Source: Pseudomonadota bacterium (GTDB lineage: Bacteria; Pseudomonadota; Alphaproteobacteria; Sphingomonadales; Sphingomonadaceae). Taken from it: a stretch of DNA of 14,051 nucleotides. The position numbers and the translations under genes were made by a program. The DNA lies in assembly GCA_023445495.1 (NCBI GenBank), contig JAEXLC010000163.1:1-14051 (forward strand). The letters run 5' to 3'. Shown piece by piece: positions 6,204 through 12,444 of the stretch. Within the stretch, counting starts at the first letter, position 1; the number at the start of each line of letters is the position of its first letter. The notes beneath the pieces were generated by a model, which worked only from the letters and a program-made list of their open reading frames with translations, made no database searches and had not been told where the DNA came from.

Positions 6204-7807
6204 GCCGGATCCTGGTCATCGGCGGCTATGGCGGCTTCGGCGCACGACTGAGCCGGCGGCTGCTGGGTGCCGGGCACCGGCTGCTGGTGGCGGGGCGGAG
6301 CTTCGACAAGGCGGCGGCCTTCTGCGCCGGGCTGGACGGCGCCGAACCGGTGGTGGCGGACCGGACCAATGGCATCGGCATGGTGCTGGCCCGCGAGCGG
6401 CCGGATCTGGTGATCGATGCGGCGGGGCCGTTCCAGGGCAGCGGCACCACCGTGCCCGAGGCCTGCATCGCGATGCGCATCCCCTATCTCGACCTGGCCG
6501 ACGCGCGCGATTTCGTCACCGGGATCGGCGCGCTCGGCAAGGGGGCGACGGTGGCGGTGCCCATCGTCAGCGGCGCCTCGAGCCTGCCGGCCCTGTCGGG
6601 CGCGGTGGTGCGGAAGCTGGCGGAAGCGCTGGACCGGGTGGAACGGGTGGATATCGCGTTGAGCGCCTCGAACCGGGCGGTGGCGGGCCCGGCGGTGGCG
6701 GCGGCGATCCTGTCCTATGTCGGCAGGCCGGTGCGGCTGTGGCGGGGGCAGCGCTGGATCGAGGCGACCGGCTGGCAGGCGCTCCGGCGCGTGCGCTTCG
6801 CGGTGGATGGGATGGCGCCGCTCCGCCGCTGGGTCGCGCTGGCCGAGGTGCCCGATCTTTCGCTGATGCCCGACGCGCTGCCCGGCCGCCCGGCGGTAAC
6901 CTTCCATGCCGGGACCGAGTTCGGCTTCCACATGCTGGGGCTATGGCTGATGAGCTGGCCGGTGCGCTGGGGCTGGATCGGTTCGCTCGGCGGCACGGCG
7001 CGCTGGATGCACAAGCTCCAGACGCTGACCGGGCGGGGCGGCAGCGACCGGTCGGCGATGTCGGTGACGTTGACCGGATCGGGTATCGAGCGGCGCTGGA
7101 CGCTGATCGCGGAAAAGGGCGACGGGCCCGAGATCCCGACGCTCGCCGCCCAGTTGCTGGCCGGGGAGGTGCTGGCCGGACGCGTCGCGCCGGGTGCGCG
7201 GGATGCGAGCGGGCTGCTGACGCTCGAGCAGTTCGCGCCGCTGTTCGCCGGGCTGGCGATCCGGACGGAAGTGACCGAGCGCGCGGTCGATTCCCTCTAT
7301 GCCCGCGCGATGGGATCGCGCTTCGGCAGGCTGCCCGAGGCAGTGCGCGACATGCACGACGTGATCGGCGATGCCGGGGCCGCGGGAGAGGGCGAGGTGC
7401 GGCGGGGCAGGGGGCTGGCCTGGCTGGTGGGGCGCGTGATGGGCTTCCCGCCCGAGGGCAGCTGGCCGCTCCGCGTCGCCTTCTCGGCGAGGGACGGCAA
7501 GGAGCGCTGGACCCGTGACTTTGGCGGCCATGCTTTTTCCAGCGAACTCAGCCAGACGGGGCAGGGCGTTGCCGAGCGGTTCGGGCCGCTGCGCTTCGCC
7601 TTCGACCTGCCGTCGGACGGGGAGGGGCTCAAGATGGTGCTGCGCCGCTGGACGGCGTTCGGCGTGCCGATGCCGCGCTGGCTGGGGCCGCGGATCGAGG
7701 CGCGCGAATGGGAAGAGGGCGGGCGCTTCCGCTTCGAGGTGGGCGTGGCGATGCCGCTGATCGGGCCGGTGGTGCGCTATACCGGATGGCTGGAGCGGGG
7801 CGGCTAG
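6200..7807 (+). CDS. Saccharopine-dehydrogenase-like NAD(P)-binding protein fused to DUF4166
   Basis: 535 residues starting at a GTG that overlaps the previous stop, with AGAAGG 10 nt upstream. The N-terminal Rossmann domain has the dinucleotide loop GGYGGFG (8-14), then LLVAGRS (28-34) and VIDAAGPFQGSG (71-82), the pattern of the saccharopine dehydrogenase/trans-acting enoyl reductase superfamily. A central region carries aromatic-rich segments (GLWLMSWPVRWGW, 247-259), possibly membrane-contacting. The C-terminal DUF4166 domain (about 370-530) starts at DSLYARAMGSRFGRLPEAVR and ends with GVAMPLIGPVVRYTGWL. It is a diverged relative of the stand-alone protein three genes upstream. The likely chemistry is NAD(P)-dependent oxidation or reduction of an unknown, perhaps lipidic, substrate. 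It ends the operon; its TAG overlaps the convergent gene's stop. Confidence 0.88.
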   Translation: MSRILVIGGYGGFGARLSRRLLGAGHRLLVAGRSFDKAAAFCAGLDGAEPVVADRTNGIGMVLARERPDLVIDAAGPFQGSGTTVPEACIAMRIPYLDLADARDFVTGIGALGKGATVAVPIVSGASSLPALSGAVVRKLAEALDRVERVDIALSASNRAVAGPAVAAAILSYVGRPVRLWRGQRWIEATGWQALRRVRFAVDGMAPLRRWVALAEVPDLSLMPDALPGRPAVTFHAGTEFGFHMLGLWLMSWPVRWGWIGSLGGTARWMHKLQTLTGRGGSDRSAMSVTLTGSGIERRWTLIAEKGDGPEIPTLAAQLLAGEVLAGRVAPGARDASGLLTLEQFAPLFAGLAIRTEVTERAVDSLYARAMGSRFGRLPEAVRDMHDVIGDAGAAGEGEVRRGRGLAWLVGRVMGFPPEGSWPLRVAFSARDGKERWTRDFGGHAFSSELSQTGQGVAERFGPLRFAFDLPSDGEGLKMVLRRWTAFGVPMPRWLGPRIEAREWEEGGRFRFEVGVAMPLIGPVVRYTGWLERGG

Positions 7808-8328
7808 TCGGTCCAGAGATTGGCCGGCTTCATGCCCTCCGCCAGCTTTGCCTTCACCTTGGCGATCGTTTCCCCGCGCGTGACGGCACCGTCATGATCG
7901 GTGTCCAGGCCTTTGTTCTGGAGATAAAGCTTGGGCCTGGCGCCGCCCGCCGCAAACAATACCCAGTCGTCGGACTTGCCGATGCCGGCGGGCCAGAGGA
8001 TCGACAGGTAGATATCCCCGAGATTGTTCAGCCGACCCTTCTGCGGCGAAAGATATTTCCAGACATAGTTGAGTTGATCCTCCGCGCTCATCGCGGCCAG
8101 CTGCTCGCTGGTCGTGCCCAGCATGAGCGCGGTCTGCGGCATGAACTGGATCAGGCCGACGGCACCCGACCCCGCCGCATTGCGGATGTCCGCACGGAAT
8201 GTCCCACCGCTTTCGAAGGCCATGCAGGCCATGAGATCGCTCGCGTCCAGTTCCAGATCTTCGGCGATCCAGAAGACACGGTCGCGGAACGTCTGGCTGA
8301 CCTTCTTCCCCCAGGCAAGGCTCGTCAC
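7804..8328 (-). CDS. Lytic transglycosylase-like protein with C-terminal EF-hand
   Basis: 174 residues from the GTG chosen here. The lysozyme-like fold is shown by DLMACMAFESGGTF, where Glu39 is in the position of the catalytic acid, and by GAVGLIQFMPQTA (55-67). This is the pattern of phage-tail and SLT-type muramidases. A canonical EF-hand loop, D142-x-D144-x-D146-G-x-x-T150-x-x-E153, sits near the C-terminus and should bind calcium. No signal peptide is present, so delivery to peptidoglycan would need another route. An in-frame ATG at 8370 lacks a ribosome site, whereas the GTG has GGGGGAG 8 nt upstream and fits the predicted promoter. No phage genes are adjacent. Confidence 0.8.
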   Translation of the reverse strand: MTSLAWGKKVSQTFRDRVFWIAEDLELDASDLMACMAFESGGTFRADIRNAAGSGAVGLIQFMPQTALMLGTTSEQLAAMSAEDQLNYVWKYLSPQKGRLNNLGDIYLSILWPAGIGKSDDWVLFAAGGARPKLYLQNKGLDTDHDGAVTRGETIAKVKAKLAEGMKPANLWTD

Positions 8329-8358
8329 GGCAATTTCTCCCCCGGACTTGTCCTGGGA

Positions 8359-8386
8359 AGGATACGCCATTCATGAACACTTGCAA
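8359..8386 (-). promoter_or_regulatory. Candidate promoter of the transglycosylase-like gene
   Basis: On the minus strand, TTGCAA (8386-8381), a 16-nt spacer and TATCCT (8364-8359) each match 4 of 6 consensus bases. The expected start near 8352 gives a leader of about 24 nt to the GTG at 8328 and would exclude the upstream ATG at 8370. A second AT-rich patch (8394-8401, ATATATAG) lacks a matching -35. Confidence 0.35.
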
Positions 8387-8413
8387 CATCTGGAATATAT
8401 AGAGCGAGGACTG

Positions 8414-8899
8414 CTATCGCAGCCACTTCGCCATCTGCGGATAGGCGGGCAGGCCGAGCTTCTCGGCCTGGTGCGGCTCGGCGGCCATGCCGAAATACTG
8501 GAGCATGGGCGGGCCGGGGCCCTTGCCGCTGTCGAACGCGATCGCCAGCGCTTCGCCGCCGCCGAGATAGCCATCGGCATGGAACAGCGCGCGCGTGTCG
8601 ATGCCGATCGCCCGGGCGGCGGCATAGGACCAGGCGATCGCCGCCATTTCCTCGCCGGGATCGTCGCGGACCTCGCACAATGTCGGGCGGTCGGCGGGAT
8701 CGGTGCAGGCGATATGGCCCGCCTCATGCAGCAGATCGCCGGGATGGAAGCTGCGCTCGGGATCGAGCAGCAGCCCGCCGTCGCGCACCTCGATGCCAGG
8801 CAGGAAGCTGTCGCCGGCGATCGTCCCGCGGGTCACCGGAATGCCGATCTCGTCCAGGAATGCGAGGATGCGGATCGTGTCGGGATGCTCGAGCGCCAT
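8414..8899 (-). CDS. Small HExxH-motif putative zinc metallopeptidase
   Basis: 161 residues, no signal peptide and no membrane span. The core is DLLHEAGHIA (55-64), an HExxH zinc-binding helix with His58, Glu59 and His62. About 20 residues later PGEEMAAIAWSYAAA (81-95) offers Glu83/Glu84 as a third ligand, a gluzincin-like arrangement. The rest (LLLDPERSFHPG before the motif, a Gly-rich stretch after it) matches no family I can name. Peptidase activity is therefore inferred from the motif alone. No clear Shine-Dalgarno precedes the ATG, and the gene begins only about 30 nt past the rpsI terminator. It may be leaderless, or rely on read-through from the ribosomal operon. Confidence 0.75.
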   Translation of the reverse strand: MALEHPDTIRILAFLDEIGIPVTRGTIAGDSFLPGIEVRDGGLLLDPERSFHPGDLLHEAGHIACTDPADRPTLCEVRDDPGEEMAAIAWSYAAARAIGIDTRALFHADGYLGGGEALAIAFDSGKGPGPPMLQYFGMAAEPHQAEKLGLPAYPQMAKWLR

Positions 8900-8928
8900 G
8901 GCGAAAGGCTAGCGACCCGAGCCCCAAA

Positions 8929-8958
8929 CGAAAAGAGGCGGCCCGTTGCCGGACCGCC
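8929..8958 (-). terminator. Rho-independent terminator of rplM-rpsI
   Basis: The minus-strand transcript forms a 9-bp stem, GGCGGUCCG-gcaa-CGGGCCGCC, with one G-U pair and a GCAA loop (arms 8958-8950 and 8945-8937). UCUUUUCG follows immediately. It lies about 30 nt past the rpsI stop. It is the clearest intrinsic terminator in the window. Confidence 0.8.
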
Positions 8959-8986
8959 CCAATTCGTTGGCAGTTGCCGAAGGCGC

Positions 8987-9544
8987 TTAGCGCTTCGAGA
9001 ACTGGAAGCTACGACGGGCCTTCGCCTTGCCGTACTTCTTACGCTCGACCGTACGGCTGTCGCGGGTCAGGAAACCAGCGCGCTTCACCGGGGTGCGGAG
9101 GATCGGCTCGTACTTGGTGAGCGCCTGGCTGATGCCATGCTTCACCGCGCCGGCCTGGCCCGAAAGGCCGCCGCCCTTGACGGTGGCGATCACGTCATAC
9201 TGACCTTCGCGCTCGGTGATGCCGAACACCTGGTTGATGACGAGACGCAGCGTCGGACGCGCGAAATAGACTTCCTGGTCACGACCGTTGATCGTGATCT
9301 TGCCGGTGCCCGGCTTCAGCCAGACACGTGCAACGGCGTCCTTACGACGGCCGGTCGCATAGGCGCGGCCGAACTTGTCGAGCTCCTGCGCGCGCAGCGG
9401 GGCGGTGCTGACCGGCTCGTCGAGCTGGCCGGCGAGATACGCGTCGGCGCGGTTGTCCGAGTCGGTCTGGGCCTGGGCGGCCACGGCCTGCTCACCGGCG
9501 GCGATGGCGCCGAGATCGGAAAGGGACTGGCGGTTGTCGGACAT
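8987..9544 (-). CDS. rpsI: 30S ribosomal protein S9
   Basis: 185 residues. The conserved S9 body starts near ATGRRKDAVARVWLKPGTGKI (about 62-82). It continues through NQVFGITEREGQYDVIATVKGGGLSGQAGAVKHGISQAL and ends with the basic tail KKYGKAKARRSFQFSKR, whose terminal Lys-Arg reaches the ribosomal P site. E. coli S9 is 130 residues; the extra length is an acidic, Ala-rich N-terminal extension of about 55 residues, which I recall from other sphingomonad S9 proteins. The ATG overlaps the rplM stop by one base (TAATG), with AAGGTG upstream inside rplM, so the two are translationally coupled. A terminator follows. Confidence 0.98.
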   Translation of the reverse strand: MSDNRQSLSDLGAIAAGEQAVAAQAQTDSDNRADAYLAGQLDEPVSTAPLRAQELDKFGRAYATGRRKDAVARVWLKPGTGKITINGRDQEVYFARPTLRLVINQVFGITEREGQYDVIATVKGGGLSGQAGAVKHGISQALTKYEPILRTPVKRAGFLTRDSRTVERKKYGKAKARRSFQFSKR

Positions 9545-10023
9545 TATGCGCCCACCTTGTTCTTGCGGCTCATGCCGGCGATGTCGAGGACCTCGGGGTT
9601 CTGCGCTTCGTGCGGATGCGCAGCGCCGGCGTAGATGCGCAGGTTGCGCATCTGCTGGCGACCCAGCGGGCCGCGCGGGATCATGCGCTCAACGGCCTTC
9701 TCCAGGACGCGCTCCGGGAAGCGGCCTTCGAGAACCTTGCCGGCGGTGATGCCCTTGATGCCGCCCGCATAGCCGGTGTGCTTGTAGTACACCTTCTGGC
9801 CCAGCTTCTTGCCGGTGAACTTGATCTTGTCCGCGTTGATGACGATGACATTGTCACCGCAATCGACGTGCGGGGTGAAGCTGGTCTTGTGCTTGCCGCG
9901 CAGGACGTTGGCGATCACCACTGCTGCACGACCGACGATCAGCCCTTCGGCGTCGACGATGTGCCACTTCTTCTCCACCTCGGCCGGCTTCGCCGACTTG
10001 GTGGTCTTCATCAGCGCCTTCAT
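9544..10023 (-). CDS. rplM: 50S ribosomal protein L13
   Basis: 159 residues. It aligns by eye over its length with E. coli L13: KKWHIVDAEGLIVGRAAVVIANVLRGKHK, then FTPHVDCGDNVIVINADKIKFTGKKL, YYKHTGYAGGIK, FPERVLEKAVERMIPRGPLGRQQMRNLRIYAG and the end PEVLDIAGMSRKNKVGA. L13 is an early-assembly 50S protein, and in E. coli it represses its own operon by binding the leader. The N-terminus is a few residues longer than usual (MKALMKTTKSAKPAEV). The frame runs open further upstream, but that sequence belongs to the leader and promoter. AAAGG lies 9 nt before the ATG. It is the first gene of the rplM-rpsI operon. Confidence 0.98.
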   Translation of the reverse strand: MKALMKTTKSAKPAEVEKKWHIVDAEGLIVGRAAVVIANVLRGKHKTSFTPHVDCGDNVIVINADKIKFTGKKLGQKVYYKHTGYAGGIKGITAGKVLEGRFPERVLEKAVERMIPRGPLGRQQMRNLRIYAGAAHPHEAQNPEVLDIAGMSRKNKVGA

Positions 10024-10054
10024 GGGCTGGGACCTTTCGAGTATGAAACGCGAG

Positions 10055-10078
10055 CGCGCCACCCTTTCGGGCAGCGCG
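10055..10078 (-). promoter_or_regulatory. Leader hairpin of the rplM-rpsI message
   Basis: In the minus-strand RNA, a 10-bp stem with two central G-U pairs closes on a GAAA tetraloop (arms 10078-10069 and 10064-10055). It lies between the predicted transcription start (about 10081) and the rplM ATG, ending 31 nt before it. It could be a site for L13 feedback or only a 5'-protecting hairpin; the pairing is visible, the role is inferred. Confidence 0.5.
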
Positions 10079-10087
10079 GTTGATGGC

Positions 10088-10116
10088 CCTCTGACGATTC
10101 GCTCGGGAAAAGTCAA
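10088..10116 (-). promoter_or_regulatory. Promoter of rplM-rpsI
   Basis: TTGACT (10116-10111) is followed after exactly 17 nt by CAGAGG (10093-10088). The -35 is strong. The -10 is poor against TATAAT, though such G-rich -10 elements fit my recollection of alphaproteobacterial ribosomal promoters. The predicted leader is about 58 nt. Confidence 0.5.
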
Positions 10117-10138
10117 GAAAAGTGGGGCTTTGCTGACG

Positions 10139-10152
10139 GGTATCTGGATACC
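10139..10152. repeat. 14-bp perfect palindrome after the exported-protein gene
   Basis: GGTATC-tg-GATACC lies 5 nt past the stop of the unknown exported protein and 22 nt upstream of the rplM -35. It is too short, and lacks an adjacent U-tract, to be a convincing terminator. It could be a protein-binding dyad. Low weight. Confidence 0.3.
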
Positions 10153-10157
10153 AAGGG

Positions 10158-10916
10158 TCAGTTCGGGGCGAATTCCACGACGAGCGTGGTGATGCTGAGC
10201 CGCTCCAGCCCGCCTGCGCGGACCTGCACCTTCTTGCCGTTGGTGACGATAAGGCCGGTGCGGGGATCGATTTCGGTGACCCGCTCCAGCGTCACCCCTT
10301 CGGCGCTGGCGGTGGTTCTGCTGAGGAGCATGCCGTCGGGCTGGACGGTGACGCTGCGCATCCCCTCGAGCGGCCGGGTGCTGCCATAAGCGGAGCTGCC
10401 GGGCAGCCGGACCGGGGTGGTGCCCTGCACCGGAGGCTCGTCTGGGATCACCGCCAGCACCAGCGAGGCGAGCATCGCGCGCCGGCGATCGGCGGGCAAC
10501 GCGCGCAGCGGCGCGGCGACGCGTTCGGCGAATTTGGAGCGTTCGGCGGGGGCGAGCGGGCGACGGGCAGCCGCGACCTCGGCGACGCGGTGGCAGAAGC
10601 GCTCCCATAAAGCGGGCAGGTCGTCGATCGCGGTGACCTTGCCCGCCTTGTCGAGGTGGAAGACCAGCGGGGTGCCGGCAAGCGCGGCATAGCCGGCTTC
10701 GAACAGGGCGCCGCTGCTGTCGCTGGTCTCGCCTTCCGCTTCGGACAGCACAACATCCGCGCGATAGCCGTCGCCTTCGCGCCCGAAACGGATGCGGCGC
10801 TCCATGCGGTAGAAGCGGAGGTCGTCATGGCGCTCGGTCACGACGAGCAGCGCCCGGTCGAGCGGCGGGGAGAAGCTGGCCGCGCTTGCCTGGAGGACAA
10901 TCGCGGCGAGCAGCAT
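10158..10916 (-). CDS. Exported protein of unknown function
   Basis: 252 residues. A very short signal peptide (MLLAAIVLQASAA) probably ends after ASA, so the protein should be periplasmic. The body reads as a beta-rich domain: RALLVVTERHDDLRFYRMERRIRFGREGDGYRADVVL near the start, LVFHLDKAGKVTAIDDLPALWERF in the middle, and a C-terminal run of strands (RSVTVQPDGMLLSRTTASAEGVTLERVTEIDPRTGLIVTNGKKVQVRA). The last part resembles DUF-type proteins that track lipid or cell-surface material, but I can name no family. The ATG overlaps the cutA stop by one base (TGATG), making it the third member of the cox15-cutA run. Confidence 0.8.
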   Translation of the reverse strand: MLLAAIVLQASAASFSPPLDRALLVVTERHDDLRFYRMERRIRFGREGDGYRADVVLSEAEGETSDSSGALFEAGYAALAGTPLVFHLDKAGKVTAIDDLPALWERFCHRVAEVAAARRPLAPAERSKFAERVAAPLRALPADRRRAMLASLVLAVIPDEPPVQGTTPVRLPGSSAYGSTRPLEGMRSVTVQPDGMLLSRTTASAEGVTLERVTEIDPRTGLIVTNGKKVQVRAGGLERLSITTLVVEFAPN

Positions 10917-11230
10917 CAGCGCGTCTCGCCTTCCACCCAGGCGGCGACGTCGGTGCCGACCGTGGCGGTCCAGCTCTCGATCACCGGCAGGTCATAGGGA
11001 TGGAGCGCGGCGATCCGCTCGCGCAGCCGCGTGGCGAGCATCGGGCGCGTCTTGAACAGCACCGGCACTTCCTCGGCGCGTTCGAGTTCGCCGTGCCAGA
11101 GATAGAGCGAGGTGCAGGGGGCAAGGATATTGGCGCAGGCGGCGAGCTTCTCGGCCAGCACTGTCTCGGCCACGCGCTCGGCATCGGCGCGAGTGGCGAA
11201 GGTCACGTAGAAGAGGGCGAGCTCGCTCAA
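10916..11230 (-). CDS. cutA: Divalent-cation tolerance protein CutA
   Basis: 104 residues, the normal CutA length. The pattern is that of the trimeric, PII-like CutA1 fold: a first strand ALFYVTFATRADAERVAETVL, the signature KLAACANILAPCTSLYLWHGELERAEEV (28-55), VLFKTR and the C-terminal HPYDLPVIESW (77-87). CutA has been linked to copper tolerance in E. coli, but its molecular job is still unsettled. No in-frame ATG lies near the start of the conserved region. The TTG at 11230 gives exactly the family length and overlaps the cox15 stop (TTGA), so translation is probably coupled. No strong ribosome site is seen. Confidence 0.92.
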   Translation of the reverse strand: MSELALFYVTFATRADAERVAETVLAEKLAACANILAPCTSLYLWHGELERAEEVPVLFKTRPMLATRLRERIAALHPYDLPVIESWTATVGTDVAAWVEGETR

Positions 11231-12258
11231 GCGCCGGCCCGGCTGCCCGCGACATGCGCGCCCCAGACGGTGGCGATGACGACCAGCGCGCCGGTCAGCT
11301 GGTGGAGCGCGGCGAGCCAGATCGGCATGCCGGTCATCACCGTGGCGATGCCGAGCAGGATCTGGGTGCCGAAGGCGCTGTGGATCGCGATCGATGCGCG
11401 GCGATCGGCGGCGCGGACCTTGCGCGCGAGCACCACCAGCGCGGCGACCGTAACCCAGGCCCACCAGCGATGGATGAAATGGACCACCGCCGGATCGGAG
11501 AAGAGGATATGGCCAAGGCTCTGCCCCGCCTGGCTGACGCCGGGGAAGAACTGGCCGTTCATCAGCGGCCACTGGTCGGTGACCAGCCCGGCGCGGAGCC
11601 CCGCGACCAGCGCACCGTAGAAGAGCTGGACGGCGAGCACCGCCAGCACCGCGACGGCCAGGCCGGTTAGGCGGGCGGGGCGGGCCATCGGATTGCGCCG
11701 CAGCGCGAGCAGGTCGAGCGCGGTCCAGACGATGCCGCCCAGCGTGAACAGCGCGGTCATCAGGTGCGCGGAAAGCCAGAAATGGTCGACCGCGGTGCTG
11801 GTCTTGTTGAGCCCCGACTTGACCATCCACCAGCCCAGCGCGCCCTGCAGCCCGCCCAGCGCGAGCAGCGCGATCAGCCGCCAGCCATAGCCTTTTGGGA
11901 TGGCGCGGCGGATCGCGAACCAGAGCAGGGGCAGCGCGAAGGCCATGCCGATCACCCGGCCGAGCAGACGGTGGAGATATTCCCAGAAGAAGATGTTCTT
12001 GAACTCGGCCAGGGTCATGCTGCGGTTCAGCTGCTCATATTGGCCGATCTGCTGGTAGCGGGCGAACTCGGCCTGCCAGGCGGCTTCGGTGAGCGGCGGG
12101 ATGGTGCCGGTGAACGGCTTCCACTCGGTGATCGAAAGGCCAGACTCGGTGAGGCGGGTGATGCCGCCGATCACCACCATCAGCACGATCAGCGCCGCGA
12201 CGGCGAACAGCCAGGTGGCGAGCGCACGGGGGCGGATGGAGGCGGGCAGCGAAGTCAT
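11227..12258 (-). CDS. ctaA: Heme A synthase (COX15/CtaA family)
   Basis: 343 residues with eight membrane spans. It oxidises the C8 methyl of heme O to the formyl of heme A, the cofactor of aa3-type cytochrome oxidases. Conserved elements are GGITRLTESGLSITEWKPFTGTIPP (31-55), the EYLHR motif with His96, His159/His165 in VDHFWLSAHL, His260/His263 in VVHFIHRWWAW and His319 in ALHQLTG, which supply heme ligands. The order matches the mitochondrial/alphaproteobacterial COX15 type rather than the shorter Bacillus CtaA. The ATG at 12258 is used; there is no clear Shine-Dalgarno, and an in-frame GTG lies 9 nt upstream. No other cytochrome-oxidase genes are in the window. It heads the run with cutA and the exported protein. 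Confidence 0.96.
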   Translation of the reverse strand: MTSLPASIRPRALATWLFAVAALIVLMVVIGGITRLTESGLSITEWKPFTGTIPPLTEAAWQAEFARYQQIGQYEQLNRSMTLAEFKNIFFWEYLHRLLGRVIGMAFALPLLWFAIRRAIPKGYGWRLIALLALGGLQGALGWWMVKSGLNKTSTAVDHFWLSAHLMTALFTLGGIVWTALDLLALRRNPMARPARLTGLAVAVLAVLAVQLFYGALVAGLRAGLVTDQWPLMNGQFFPGVSQAGQSLGHILFSDPAVVHFIHRWWAWVTVAALVVLARKVRAADRRASIAIHSAFGTQILLGIATVMTGMPIWLAALHQLTGALVVIATVWGAHVAGSRAGA

Positions 12259-12444
12259 CTTGAGCACGGGCGTGGTGTAATTCCGAACCGGGGGGAAGGC
12301 CAGTCCTGCGCGGGAGCTGCGCGCACGGCTTTGACCGGCGGCAAGCGTGCGGCCCATGCGCTGAGGCCATGACTTTATGCAGCCTTGGTGATTCGCGTCG
12401 GCAGCTGTTGTGCGCATAGTCCGGCAAAAGCATCGGGGAGCGGC
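12259..12444. other. Divergent intergenic region, cox15 / deacylase
   Basis: 186 bp with no gene. It must carry promoters in both directions. TTGACC at 12331-12336 and CATAGT at 12415-12420 are the only promoter-like hexamers facing the deacylase gene, but neither has a partner at proper spacing. No repeat or structured RNA is evident. Confidence 0.5.

Noticed and set aside
5257..6219. 320-residue minus-strand frame under the membrane and DCC1 genes
   Set aside because: Low-complexity Arg/Pro/Ala composition and no motif; the plus-strand genes are coupled and recognisable.
7804..8328. Prophage or gene-transfer-agent remnant
   Set aside because: Only one phage-like enzyme is present; no capsid, tail, integrase or attachment repeat lies nearby.
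9544..10608. Upstream extension of the rplM frame to 10608
   Set aside because: The added part is antisense-free but out of frame with the exported-protein gene, has no L13 similarity, and crosses the rplM promoter and leader.
12331..12420. Promoter for the deacylase gene from TTGACC or CATAGT
   Set aside because: Neither hexamer has a credible partner 16-18 nt away.
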